A stretch of 64,000 nt of DNA from Paludibaculum fermentans (GTDB taxonomy: Bacteria > Acidobacteriota > Terriglobia > Bryobacterales > Bryobacteraceae). The DNA is taken from NCBI RefSeq assembly GCF_015277775.1, contig NZ_CP063849.1, positions 1,922,001 to 1,986,000 on the forward strand, read 5' to 3'. Made by a program: the position numbers and the translations under genes. Below are positions 33,707 to 42,709 of this stretch, piece by piece (the first letter of the stretch is position 1; every line of letters starts with the position of its first letter). Below the pieces are notes generated by a model, which saw only the letters and a program-made list of their open reading frames with translations, did not search any database and was not told the DNA's origin.

Positions 33707-35473
33707 TTACTCCGCCTCCTGCGGTTGCTCCACATGCTCTTCGTGCGCCGTCCAATCGGCCAGGGCCGCACCGCTGGCCTGCCCCCAACCCGACATCCGC
33801 TTGCGATGCATCGCCGCGAAACGCCGCATCTTCGATGCCCCCGGCTTGAAGAACCCGTACTGCCACAGATACTTCAAACGGCGCGTCTGCCGCTCGGCGT
33901 TGAAGATCGAATTGCCTACGTTGTACTTCAACCGCCCGAACTGATCGAAGATCATGGCGTTGCCGCCGTAGAGAGTCACCTCCAGGTCCTTGGGCATGCC
34001 CTCCGGCTTCTCGATCTTGAGCCGCTTCAACTCGTTGGCACGGATCGTGAGTTGCTGGATGTACTCCACCACCGTCTCGCGCAAGGTGAACCCGTCATCG
34101 CCCACCCGCACACAAGGCCGCACCGACTGCACTCGCGTATAAGCGTCTTCATTCAGTTTAAAGGCCTTGCGATTCTCCCAGATAAACCGGAACACCTCGT
34201 CGTAATCGCTCTTCATCTCTTCGAAATGCGTGCGGTCGTAGACCACGTGGTGCGCCTTGTCGCCCTCGGGCGGCGGATCCCACGTGCCCGGCTCGCGTTG
34301 GCCTTGCGAGGTCGGCACGATGCCATACCCGTTGAAGGACGCGTAGAGCTTTTTGCGGAATTCGTACTTGATGTCCTTCGGGTACATCTCCCAGTCGGCC
34401 GTCAGCAGCGCACTGGCGAAGTCGCAGAACTCCAGGTCCGTCGGCGGACAGTAGTCGATGGCCCGTACGCAGATGGTCAGCAGGTGGTCCGCCACCTCCG
34501 CGCCCTCTTCGACAGCCCGCTTGCGATCCAGCGTCTTGTCCGGGTGGATGTAAGGCTGCATCCGCGCCACCCACACCTCAAGGAAGACGTTGATGATCGC
34601 GGCCACCAGCACTTCGCCTCGCCGGTGGGGCTCTTCAAACTCGGGATCGTGCAGATAATCCTGGCCCGGCAGCAGCGTCACTGAACGGCGCAGCGCATTG
34701 CCGCGAATCCCTGACAATTCCTGTCCGAACTGCTCCGCCAGGCCCGTCAGGATCGACTCGCGTAGCGCCTTCAACGTCACATTGCTGGCGTTCATCATCA
34801 CGCGGCGGCCTGTCGGATCCAGCACCTTGGCGACCACTTCGCGCATTGAAAAGACGCTCAGAATGGCAACAATGTCGGCAAAGCCTTCATGGAATCCGGC
34901 CTGTTCGGGAGACGACGGATCAGTGAACCGCTCGCGCAAACCATCCAACAGGGCATGCGTGGTTTCGTGCGCGATCACGTCATGAGCCAGGCAGCCGAAG
35001 ACGTAGCCCTTGCTCAGCACCTTCGGGAAGTAGCCGAACATCAGCGCCTGGTCATCGGGCGAGTAGAACGCATTGGCGTCGGCAAACGCATGCGGAGCCA
35101 CCTGGATCTGGTGCCCCGGGAAGCTCCACGCCACCCGCCGCCCCAGTGCGAACTCAAAGCGCGCCAGCGTCCGCATGACGATCGCGTAGGCGTTCATCGC
35201 GTGGAAATCCGGGCTCGCCAGCAACTGCGTATCCGTCATCTCCTTGAAAGGATCTGGAGGCAGGCCGTCGGAGTGGTTCACCGGTTTCGGGACGGTTTTG
35301 TAGAGAGTGTTGGTGGTGGAGTCGTAGTCGACGACCTGCACTCGATAACCGCGCGGTCCCGGCTCCAACTCTTCATTGGGAATTTCGATCTGTGTCCGGA
35401 CGATCTTGCCCCCGACTTGGATGCTGGGATCCTGGGCAAAGATCGTGGTCTTGCGAATGGGGTAGTAAGGCAC
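33707..35473 (-). CDS. Gluzincin-type zinc metallopeptidase
   Basis: The product is 588 residues with a GTG start and no signal peptide, so it is likely cytoplasmic. The zinc site is HETTH at 169-173 with GFHEGFAD at 193-200 supplying the third ligand (Glu196), the gluzincin layout. The region after it (DIVAILSVF) resembles M4/M36-like helices. The C-terminal half is rich in charged residues and ends MRRFAAMHRKRMSGWGQ. It is the first gene of a two-gene unit: the ComEC-like MBL gene starts one base after its stop. A role in a conflict or stress pathway is speculation. Confidence 0.82.
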   Translation of the reverse strand: MPYYPIRKTTIFAQDPSIQVGGKIVRTQIEIPNEELEPGPRGYRVQVVDYDSTTNTLYKTVPKPVNHSDGLPPDPFKEMTDTQLLASPDFHAMNAYAIVMRTLARFEFALGRRVAWSFPGHQIQVAPHAFADANAFYSPDDQALMFGYFPKVLSKGYVFGCLAHDVIAHETTHALLDGLRERFTDPSSPEQAGFHEGFADIVAILSVFSMREVVAKVLDPTGRRVMMNASNVTLKALRESILTGLAEQFGQELSGIRGNALRRSVTLLPGQDYLHDPEFEEPHRRGEVLVAAIINVFLEVWVARMQPYIHPDKTLDRKRAVEEGAEVADHLLTICVRAIDYCPPTDLEFCDFASALLTADWEMYPKDIKYEFRKKLYASFNGYGIVPTSQGQREPGTWDPPPEGDKAHHVVYDRTHFEEMKSDYDEVFRFIWENRKAFKLNEDAYTRVQSVRPCVRVGDDGFTLRETVVEYIQQLTIRANELKRLKIEKPEGMPKDLEVTLYGGNAMIFDQFGRLKYNVGNSIFNAERQTRRLKYLWQYGFFKPGASKMRRFAAMHRKRMSGWGQASGAALADWTAHEEHVEQPQEAE

Positions 35474-35605
35474 GGCGTCTCTCTGAGTGTGAAGAGTACA
35501 CGCATCCCGTTACAGAATCCATGGTTTCTTTTTGAATTGACGAAACCGGGTGGATTAATTAACAGGAACTGCCCGTGCCGGGCCAGGAGACGCCCCAAAC
35601 AGAAG

Positions 35606-35638
35606 ACCGGCGCCCCACCATTGCGGTGCGGCGCCGGT
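35606..35638 (-). terminator. Hairpin after the Oar-like receptor gene
   Basis: ACCGGCGCC (35606-35614) pairs with GGCGCCGGT (35630-35638), and CACC/GGTG extend the stem inside with one mismatch. It lies 20 bases past the receptor stop codon. The following sequence is pyrimidine-rich but not a clean T run, so termination is likely but not certain. Confidence 0.5.
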
Positions 35639-35657
35639 TGCTTGCGGTTTGTCCGGT

Positions 35658-38600
35658 TTAGAAGTAGTACTTCAGGCCGAACTGGATGTTCCGCGGGTTC
35701 TGGATCTGGCCCGTGATCTGTCCGAAGTTGCTCGGAGAGTTGATCGCGCGAGCGGGCGGGCCCCAACTGACGTGGTTCAGGGCGTTAAACAACTCCATGC
35801 GGAAGTCGAAGTACTGCCGCTCGGTCACGTTGAACTTCTTGCCGATGGAGGCGTCCATGTTGAAGAAGCTGGGCGCGCGCTCGGTGCCGACGCCGGCCGA
35901 TCCGAACTGCCCGTTGGCGCCCTGCCCGTAAGCGCAGGTGCCGTCGTTGATTCCGTCGCCGCAGAAGACGAAGCCAGTGCCGAAGAAGGTGTCGACGGAC
36001 CGGGTGCCCTGGACGACGAAGTCCTTGTAGCGCATGGCGCGGACGTTGCCGCGGGCCGCCTGGCCGGTATTGTCACGGGCAGTGATGGTCACCGGGAAGC
36101 CGGAGTGCGCCGAGAAGAAGTAGTTGAGGTTCCAGCCGCCGACGATGAGGTCAGTGACCTTGTTCAAATTGGAGCCCCACTTCTGGCCCTTTCCGATGGG
36201 CAGGTTGTACAAACCACCCAGCGTGAAGTTGTTCCGCGAATCGAAGCAGGCCGGTCCGCGATTGGCGAGCCGGTCATAAGCGTTCTGCCAGTATGCGCCG
36301 TCGGAGTTGACGCTGCCGCAGCCGTAGTAGCCCAGGTTGTCCATCATGGTCTTGGAGAACGTGTAGCTGCCCAGGAACTCGAAGCCCTGGCTGAGGCGTT
36401 TGCGGGTGCTCATCTGCAGGGCGTTGTAGCTGCTGCGGGCCGAGCCCTCGGTCAAGGCGATGTTGCCGACGTTCGGCAGAACACCGACAAGCGGACGGCG
36501 GTCGTTGATAGGCGCCCAGTTAGCAAAGGCGCCGGTGCCGGCGAGGGCCTGATTGGCTTCGTGCGGCACAACGAGGTGGCTGCCCTTCTGGCCGACGTAC
36601 GCGCTGGTCAAAGACCAGGTGTTGGAAACCTGGTATTCCAGCGAGAAGTTGTACTGCTGGGTGAACTGGGGTTTCAGGTCCTGATCCCAGGCGCGGCCCT
36701 GATAGAACGGCGTGGAGCCGGTGCGGGGCCCGCTGAGAACACCCGTAGCGGCGACATCGGTGAAGCCGATGGCGATATCGCTGGGGGTGCGGGAATCGTA
36801 AGTCACGTTGGATTCGAGGAAGAATGGCGGGTTCAGGGGCAGCCGCAGGTTGGCGCCGGTGCCTTCCATAAAGCTGGTGAACGCATAACCGGCGCGCATC
36901 ACCATCTTGTTGTGCAGCATTCCGGGCGTCCAGGCGAAGCCGAGACGGGGCTGGAACTGCTTGTAGTAGGGGCGATACAGGGCGCGGCTGTTGCCGTCCT
37001 TGCCGGCATAGAGCAGCTTGCCGGTGTAGGTGTCGATGTTGACCTGGCGGTCGGCCACCTCGTAGATGGGCTGGGCATACTCCCAACGGATGCCGAGATT
37101 GAGGGTGAAGTCGGAGCGCAGTTTGTAGTCGTCCTGGAAGAACACGGACGATCTCCAGCTACGGTGGCCCCACTTGCCCGTGACGCTGCCGCGGCCTTTG
37201 GAGTTCAGGGCGTTGAGCAGGAAGTCGCCGAAGTTGACGCCGGAGTACACGTTGGCATACGTGAACGAGCCGAGAGCGCCATTGTTACCGGCATAGTAGC
37301 GGTTCTGCTGATAACGAACGGCCGAACCACCCATCTTGATCAAGTGACGGCCCTTGACCCAGGTCAGGTTGTCGAAGTACTGATACTTGTTGTCCATCGT
37401 GGAACCGATGGAGGCGATGCTGCCAATACCCGTCAGGCCGTCACCCAAAGTGATGGAGCTGAGACCCGGGATGGGCTGGCCGCCGCCGATGCCGAAATCG
37501 GCATTGCCGTTGGTAAGCTTGCCGGACCAGTCGACCACGTTGTCGTCGATGCCGATGCGGCTAAAGCCGACGCGGAACTCGTTGACGATCGTCGTCGTAA
37601 AGGTACGGTTCCAATTGATCACCGCGGTCTGCGTCGGTCCCGTGGTACCGCCACCCATCTGTTCGATGAGGGGATTCAGGCTGGTGTATTGTTCGTAGCG
37701 GCCAATCGACCAGCGGCCACTGATGTTGTCTTTATCGCTGAGGCGGTAGTCGAGTTTGACGTCCGCCTGATGGTTCTTCGTCAACGCTGCCGTGCCGGCC
37801 TGGTAGTTGCTGGTGATACCTAGCGTGCCCGAGCCGGCCTGATTGGGCAGCGGGTAGTACGTGGGATCAGCGAACAACTTCTTGGCGACGGGATTGGTGA
37901 TGCGCGAAACCGGAATCTGATTGTTCGGGAATGGGGTGCGGTCCGTCAGGATCGCACCGGTCGTCGGGTCTCGGACAATTTGTGGAGTGGACAGCTTCAG
38001 CCAGTCGCTGAGATCACCCGTTCGCCATGCGGACTTGGCCACGCTGGCGGTGGAAGCTCCGCTCGAGCGCTGCTCCGTGCCCTCATAGTCCATGAAGAAG
38101 AATGCTTTATCTTTCTTAATCGGACCACCGAAGGTGCCGCCGAAGATGTTGCGCTTGAACGGCGCGCGCGGCGTGAGGTTCTTGTTGCGGAAGAAGCCGT
38201 TGGAATCGAGCTTTTCGTTTCTCAGGAACTCAAACACATTGCCGTGGTACTGATTTGTTCCACTCTTGATCGACATGTTGACGATCGCGCCGCCGACATT
38301 TCCGAACTCGGCGCCGCCATTGCCGGTGATTACCTTCACTTCTTCGAGGGCATCCACGCTGGGCTGGTAGCCGATGCGGTTATCGATCGAGTCGTTCACA
38401 TCGATGCCGTCGAGGAGGAAGTTGTTGGTTTGCTCGCGGTTGCCGTTGACTTGCGGCCGGCTGCCGCTGCCCTGGAACCGGCCCGAGGTATTCATTGCGT
38501 TCGGGCTGGTGCTGATCGCGCCAGGGATCAGCAGAGTGAGGCTGGCGAAATTGCGCCCATTCAGCGGGAGGGCGGTCAGTTTCGAGGCGCTCAGAGAGTC

Positions 38601-39005
38601 GCCCGTGGCCGTCGATTCCGTCTGGAGGATGGGCGCGACGTCTTTCACCTCTACGGTCTGGCTGGTGTCGCCGACCTCGAGCTTCACGTCCACGCGAGCG
38701 ATCTGGTTGACCTCGAGCTTGAACGGCCCGAGGCTGGATTTTTTAAAGCCTGATACTGAGATGGTGAGGCTGTAATCTCCGATAGGCAGGAACGGCAGGT
38801 TATAGAATCCTGACTCGTTCGTCTGGGTTTCGGACGAGATGTTCGTCCCTTTGTTGGTCGCCGTCACTTTCGCGTTCGGGATGATCGAACCGCTGGGATC
38901 CGTTACCGATCCTGTGATGGCGCCCGTGATAGTCTGCCCTTGAATGCCGACTGGCAGGGCAAGCAGGCCAAGGCAAAATGCCAAGGTCACTCTATTGCAG
39001 GTCAT
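35658..39005 (-). CDS. Oar-like TonB-dependent outer-membrane receptor
   Basis: This 1115-residue protein has a signal peptide (FCLGLLALPVGIQG) followed by an N-terminal carboxypeptidase-regulatory (Cna-B-like) domain (GSVTDPSGSIIPNAKVTAT; ESGFYNLPFLPIGDYSLTI). A plug-like segment (LPLNGRNFASLTLLIPG) and a long beta-barrel ending in aromatic FGLKYYF complete it. The C-terminal aromatic residue is the outer-membrane insertion signal. Such receptors are numerous in acidobacteria and are thought to import large organic molecules or mediate surface interaction; no specific substrate can be assigned. A promoter lies 25-53 bases upstream of the start. Confidence 0.9.
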   Translation of the reverse strand: MTCNRVTLAFCLGLLALPVGIQGQTITGAITGSVTDPSGSIIPNAKVTATNKGTNISSETQTNESGFYNLPFLPIGDYSLTISVSGFKKSSLGPFKLEVNQIARVDVKLEVGDTSQTVEVKDVAPILQTESTATGDSLSASKLTALPLNGRNFASLTLLIPGAISTSPNAMNTSGRFQGSGSRPQVNGNREQTNNFLLDGIDVNDSIDNRIGYQPSVDALEEVKVITGNGGAEFGNVGGAIVNMSIKSGTNQYHGNVFEFLRNEKLDSNGFFRNKNLTPRAPFKRNIFGGTFGGPIKKDKAFFFMDYEGTEQRSSGASTASVAKSAWRTGDLSDWLKLSTPQIVRDPTTGAILTDRTPFPNNQIPVSRITNPVAKKLFADPTYYPLPNQAGSGTLGITSNYQAGTAALTKNHQADVKLDYRLSDKDNISGRWSIGRYEQYTSLNPLIEQMGGGTTGPTQTAVINWNRTFTTTIVNEFRVGFSRIGIDDNVVDWSGKLTNGNADFGIGGGQPIPGLSSITLGDGLTGIGSIASIGSTMDNKYQYFDNLTWVKGRHLIKMGGSAVRYQQNRYYAGNNGALGSFTYANVYSGVNFGDFLLNALNSKGRGSVTGKWGHRSWRSSVFFQDDYKLRSDFTLNLGIRWEYAQPIYEVADRQVNIDTYTGKLLYAGKDGNSRALYRPYYKQFQPRLGFAWTPGMLHNKMVMRAGYAFTSFMEGTGANLRLPLNPPFFLESNVTYDSRTPSDIAIGFTDVAATGVLSGPRTGSTPFYQGRAWDQDLKPQFTQQYNFSLEYQVSNTWSLTSAYVGQKGSHLVVPHEANQALAGTGAFANWAPINDRRPLVGVLPNVGNIALTEGSARSSYNALQMSTRKRLSQGFEFLGSYTFSKTMMDNLGYYGCGSVNSDGAYWQNAYDRLANRGPACFDSRNNFTLGGLYNLPIGKGQKWGSNLNKVTDLIVGGWNLNYFFSAHSGFPVTITARDNTGQAARGNVRAMRYKDFVVQGTRSVDTFFGTGFVFCGDGINDGTCAYGQGANGQFGSAGVGTERAPSFFNMDASIGKKFNVTERQYFDFRMELFNALNHVSWGPPARAINSPSNFGQITGQIQNPRNIQFGLKYYF

Positions 39006-39029
39006 TAAGATTTACCCCTGTGTCACGAG

Positions 39030-39058
39030 ACTGTAGCAGGCAATGTTGCCCGAATCAA
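39030..39058 (-). promoter_or_regulatory. Sigma-70-type promoter for the Oar-like receptor gene
   Basis: On the minus strand TTGATT (39058-39053) is followed after 17 bases by TACAGT (39035-39030). The start codon at 39005 lies about 25 bases beyond the -10 box and is preceded by AGGGG. Both hexamers match consensus at four or more positions. Confidence 0.55.
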
Positions 39059-39169
39059 GGGGTAAGTGCATGAATAGACTGGGACTAGTTTAGGATTTAA
39101 TAATCTTGAGACTTTCTCGCGGGAATCATTCCTGCGATAGTTGAATTGATTCATCGCCCACTTAGGGGG

Positions 39170-39907
39170 TTAGCTCTTGGCAAGGTCCGGCTTCGTGGGA
39201 CGGCCCGCAACCAAGTCTTTCATGGTGTCGGCAGCCCCACGGATAATCGGGTCGCCGTGTCCCACACAGAGCACCTCGGCATGTACCATGTCGCACAGTT
39301 TTCCGACCGATTCACGGTTCTGCTTATTGTCCAGGGTGATTTGGGGCCATCCCAAAGCCACCTCCGGCCAGGTCACCACGATATCTCCCGCGATCAGGGC
39401 CTTTTTCTCCGGCCAGTAGAAGGTGATGCTGCCGGGCGTATGACCGGGGGCTCCCATGACGGTAAGGGGGCCGATGTGATCGCCATCCTTCAGGTTCTCG
39501 TCCACTTCGCAGGGCGGCGGAACGCCGAGGCCCAATACGAAGGCAACCTGCAAGTAGTAGATCTTCAGTGGCTTCTGCGGCCATAGCGTGGTGGTGGGCG
39601 GAACCTGGACCTTCTTACGGCCAGCCAGGATGTCGGCTTCCCAGGCGTGGGAGTAGACCCGCGCACCGGTGGCCTTCTTCAGGGCGGCCAGGCCGCCGAA
39701 GTGAGACTGGTGGGCGTGCGTCTGGATGATCGACTTCACATCCGACGGCTTCTTGCCAATCTTGGCCAGTTCTTCCAGTACGAGTTTGCCGGTTTTGTCG
39801 AGCAGCGTGTCGATGAGAATCAGGCCGTTGCCGTCATCGATCAGGTAGGAGCGGACGTAGCCGCCGCTGCTGTCCCCCAGGGCGTACAAGCCGGGTAGAA
39901 TCTGCAT
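39170..39907 (-). CDS. MBL-fold hydrolase with altered metal motif
   Basis: This 245-residue cytoplasmic protein of the glyoxalase II/lactonase-like MBL class shows LIDTLLDKTG, then T63-H64-A-H66-Q-S68-H69, GAPGHTPGS, GDIVVTWPE and VGHGDPI. The usual motif is H-x-H-x-D-H; here the Asp that binds the second zinc is Ser68. The other ligands are retained. The enzyme may use a single metal or have a different activity. It stands alone between the receptor gene and a methyltransferase gene. Confidence 0.85.
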   Translation of the reverse strand: MQILPGLYALGDSSGGYVRSYLIDDGNGLILIDTLLDKTGKLVLEELAKIGKKPSDVKSIIQTHAHQSHFGGLAALKKATGARVYSHAWEADILAGRKKVQVPPTTTLWPQKPLKIYYLQVAFVLGLGVPPPCEVDENLKDGDHIGPLTVMGAPGHTPGSITFYWPEKKALIAGDIVVTWPEVALGWPQITLDNKQNRESVGKLCDMVHAEVLCVGHGDPIIRGAADTMKDLVAGRPTKPDLAKS

Positions 39908-40009
39908 TGCATCCTCCAGAAAGGGCGCCGGAATGATCCCGACACCGAAGTATGGGTAGGCTAACAGAAACTTAGGAAACAGGATAGGGGGTAGAAGGAT
40001 GGGAAACGA

Positions 40010-40807
40010 CTAAGGCTTGCGGGCGATGGCCAGCAGGTGCTGGCTGGCGCCGAGCAGGGTTTCCTCGCGCTCAATGCGGCGCAGGACCTCCAGCAGGAAC
40101 GCCCGGCGGACCGGATCGCGCCAACGGGCTTCCAGGTCGGGTGCAATGTAGGCGGGACCTTCGACCCCGAAGATCTGGGGCTCGACGAAGCCGCCGTGCT
40201 CGATCTCAGTGCGCAGTTCGGCCGGCAGGTGGTAGTGGGCGGAGGTGAAGTAAGACGGGTCGCCCGAGTCGTTTTCGTGAATCCCGGAGTCGATTGTTTT
40301 CAACAGGATCGGCTGGAACAAGGGATCGTCGATGAAGCCGCGGTTGAGGCCGTCGAGGAAGGCCGTGAAGCGGCCGATGGCGGCAGCGGCCAGGATGCCT
40401 CCGCGCTTCAGGACGCGGCGGGCCTCCAGCAAAGCGGAGTGCCGGGCGGAGGGTTCGGCCAGGTGGTAGAGCGGCCCCATTAAGAGGATAGCGTCGGCCT
40501 GGTTGCCGGACCAGGGCAGGCGGCGGGCGTCGCCCCTGGTGACGCTGGCGATGCCGGTGCGCTGGGCGGCGATTTCGATGTGGCGGGGAATGGGGTCGAG
40601 CAGGTGGGTTTCGTAGCCCTGCGCAGCCAGGGCCTCGGAGTAAGGTCCGGTGGCGCCGCCAATGTCCAGGATGCGGGCGGGCGGAGGCGGCAGGTGGCGG
40701 GCGAGGATGTCGAGAGTCCGGGCGAATTCGAACTTACCGGCGGGGGTGGTCAGGCGAGCATCCTCGTCGTAGAGGTCGTAGAATTCGAACACCGCCGGGT
40801 CAAGCAT
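40010..40807 (-). CDS. SAM-dependent methyltransferase
   Basis: This 265-residue class I methyltransferase has motif I ILDIGGATGPYSEALAAQG for SAM binding, LLDPIPRHIE after it, GDARRLPW as motif II, and ILLMGPLYHL as motif III/IV. The C-terminal part has no known acceptor signature. The layout resembles small-molecule methyltransferases. Neighbours (an MBL hydrolase and gamma-glutamyltransferase) give no clear pathway. Substrate unknown. Confidence 0.85.
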   Translation of the reverse strand: MLDPAVFEFYDLYDEDARLTTPAGKFEFARTLDILARHLPPPPARILDIGGATGPYSEALAAQGYETHLLDPIPRHIEIAAQRTGIASVTRGDARRLPWSGNQADAILLMGPLYHLAEPSARHSALLEARRVLKRGGILAAAAIGRFTAFLDGLNRGFIDDPLFQPILLKTIDSGIHENDSGDPSYFTSAHYHLPAELRTEIEHGGFVEPQIFGVEGPAYIAPDLEARWRDPVRRAFLLEVLRRIEREETLLGASQHLLAIARKP

Positions 40808-40839
40808 ACTTCCATTGTCCCATTGGCGGAGGAATTCGC

Positions 40840-42642
40840 CTACCAGGCGACGGCGGAGCGGTAGCCGTAGGGGTCGGCGCCGGCTTCGATGACGCCGTCG
40901 GGGCGGATGCGGATGGCGACCGGGGCGGCTCCGCTGCCGTAGCGGGAACGGATCTCCACGCGGTGCCCGCGCTGCATCAGATCGCGCTGGACGGTCTGGC
41001 CCATGCGCTCATCCAGGATCAGGTCAGCCGGACTCATGGCGTGGTTGTCGAAGCTCGAAACCAGGTGGCGGGTCTGATAGCGAGCCGCTTCCACCGCCTG
41101 TTGCGGGTTCATCCCGAAGTCCAGAATATCGAGCATGACCTGGAGCAGGGACTGGTCCTGGTTGTCGCCGCCAGGTGTAGCCAATGCCAGATACGGCTTG
41201 CCCTGGAACGTCACCAGCGTCGGGCTCAGCGTGACACGGGGCCGCTTGCCGCCGGCAACAGCATTCGGATGGCCGGCGATCAGGAGGAAACTCTGGGCGC
41301 GCTGGGTGAGCGGGATGCCGGTGTCGCCCGCGATGACGGCCGGAGTCCACGCACCCGAGGGGGTGGAAGAGAACACGATGCCATCTTTATCGGCGGCGGT
41401 GACACAGGTCGTATCGCGCTGCATGAGGGCGTCGTCGATGTTGGCGACCTTGCCGGCATGGGCGGAAGGATGCTCGCCCGTCTTCCCGTTGACGAGGCCC
41501 GGGCGGAACTCCGACGAGGCCTTGGGCCCGAGCAACTGGGCGCGCTGGCGGGCGTAGTCGAGGGTGAGCAGTTCGCGCGGCTCGGGTGTGAACTTGGGAT
41601 CGCCATACCAGGTATCCCGATCGGCATAGGCGAGCTTCAGGGCTTCGACGGAGGTGTGGATATACTCCGGCGAGTTCCAGCCGAAGCGGGTGAGGTCCTG
41701 AAGTCCAAGGATGTTGAGCGCCTCGATCATGGAGGGCCCTTGGGACCAAAAGCCGGGCTTATAGACCGTGTAGCCGTGATAGACGCCGGAGACCGGCTCC
41801 TCGGGCACGAGGTGGAAGGCGGCGAAGTCCTCGTAGCGGAGGAGCCCCCCATTGGACTTGGAGAACTCGCCGATGCGGCGGGCAATGTCCCCGCGGTAGA
41901 AGAAGTTGCGGACGGCTTCGATGGCCTGTTTGCGCGAGGCGCCCTTTTCGGCGGCGATCATGGCCTGGATCGTTCGGGCGAGATCGGGTTGATGGAACAG
42001 GTCGCCCGGGCGCGGCACTTTGCCGTCGGGCAGAAACACGGCCTTCGAAGTGGGCCACAGGGCGAGGATGTGGCGGGTGGCCTGGATCTCGCGGACGCGC
42101 GGCTCGTCGATGGCCGAGGACTGCGCGAGCTCGAGCGCGGGCTGCGCGACTTCGGCAAAGGTAAGCGTGCCAAACTCCTGCAGGGCGACGAGCACGGCGT
42201 CGACCATGCCGGGCACCAGCGCGGCGTGCAGGCCGGCGGTGGGCAGCATGTGATCGAGGCCGTTCTCCTCGATCTCATAAACCTCCTCGGCCTTCAACTT
42301 GCGGTTGAGGAAGTAGTCGAAGGTGGCGGCCTTCGGCATGGTGCCGACGCCGGCGATGCTATAGACCTTGCCCTGGGCTGTCCGGATGAGGATGGGCGCC
42401 TCGCCGCCGAAGCCGAAGTGGGAGTACTCGGTGACAGCCGCGGCGAGGGTGGCGGCGACTCCGGCATCCACCGCGTTGCCGCCGCGATGCAGGATGCGGA
42501 GACCGGCCTCCGTGGCGTAGTCGGACCCGGCGGCGACAGCCCCATGCAGGCCGCGCGCGGAGTAGCGAACCGGGACGGTGGGCCGCTGTGCGGGGAGGAG
42601 GGCTGTCCATGCGGCGAAGACAACAAGAAGGTTCTTCAGCAT
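40840..42642 (-). CDS. ggt: Gamma-glutamyltransferase
   Basis: This 600-residue exported enzyme has a signal peptide (LLVVFAAWTALLPAQ), the N-terminal GNAVDAGVAATLAAAVTE block and a TSVEALKLAYADRD region. A catalytic Thr411 lies in D-TTCVTAADKDG, where autoproteolysis normally creates the small subunit. The usual motif is Thr-Thr-His; here His is Cys. The end of the protein (GGDNQDQSLLQVMLDILDFGM) matches family substrate-loop and C-terminal features. It should cleave gamma-glutamyl compounds such as glutathione in the periplasm. No operon partners are obvious. Confidence 0.93.
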   Translation of the reverse strand: MLKNLLVVFAAWTALLPAQRPTVPVRYSARGLHGAVAAGSDYATEAGLRILHRGGNAVDAGVAATLAAAVTEYSHFGFGGEAPILIRTAQGKVYSIAGVGTMPKAATFDYFLNRKLKAEEVYEIEENGLDHMLPTAGLHAALVPGMVDAVLVALQEFGTLTFAEVAQPALELAQSSAIDEPRVREIQATRHILALWPTSKAVFLPDGKVPRPGDLFHQPDLARTIQAMIAAEKGASRKQAIEAVRNFFYRGDIARRIGEFSKSNGGLLRYEDFAAFHLVPEEPVSGVYHGYTVYKPGFWSQGPSMIEALNILGLQDLTRFGWNSPEYIHTSVEALKLAYADRDTWYGDPKFTPEPRELLTLDYARQRAQLLGPKASSEFRPGLVNGKTGEHPSAHAGKVANIDDALMQRDTTCVTAADKDGIVFSSTPSGAWTPAVIAGDTGIPLTQRAQSFLLIAGHPNAVAGGKRPRVTLSPTLVTFQGKPYLALATPGGDNQDQSLLQVMLDILDFGMNPQQAVEAARYQTRHLVSSFDNHAMSPADLILDERMGQTVQRDLMQRGHRVEIRSRYGSGAAPVAIRIRPDGVIEAGADPYGYRSAVAW

Positions 42643-42709
42643 CGGATCTGGCCAGTATAGCGGGCCAGGCCGTTGGACGGGACGCGGGCTACTGCAGTGA
42701 GCAGCGGCC

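Noticed and set aside
35649-37823. A 724-codon plus-strand frame opposite the Oar-like receptor gene
   Set aside because: It is the mirror of a real gene with strong codon bias and has no signal peptide, start signals or family motifs.
40963-42660. A 565-codon plus-strand frame opposite gamma-glutamyltransferase
   Set aside because: The opposite gene is a clear enzyme with catalytic motif; the frame has low-complexity, Gly-rich content.
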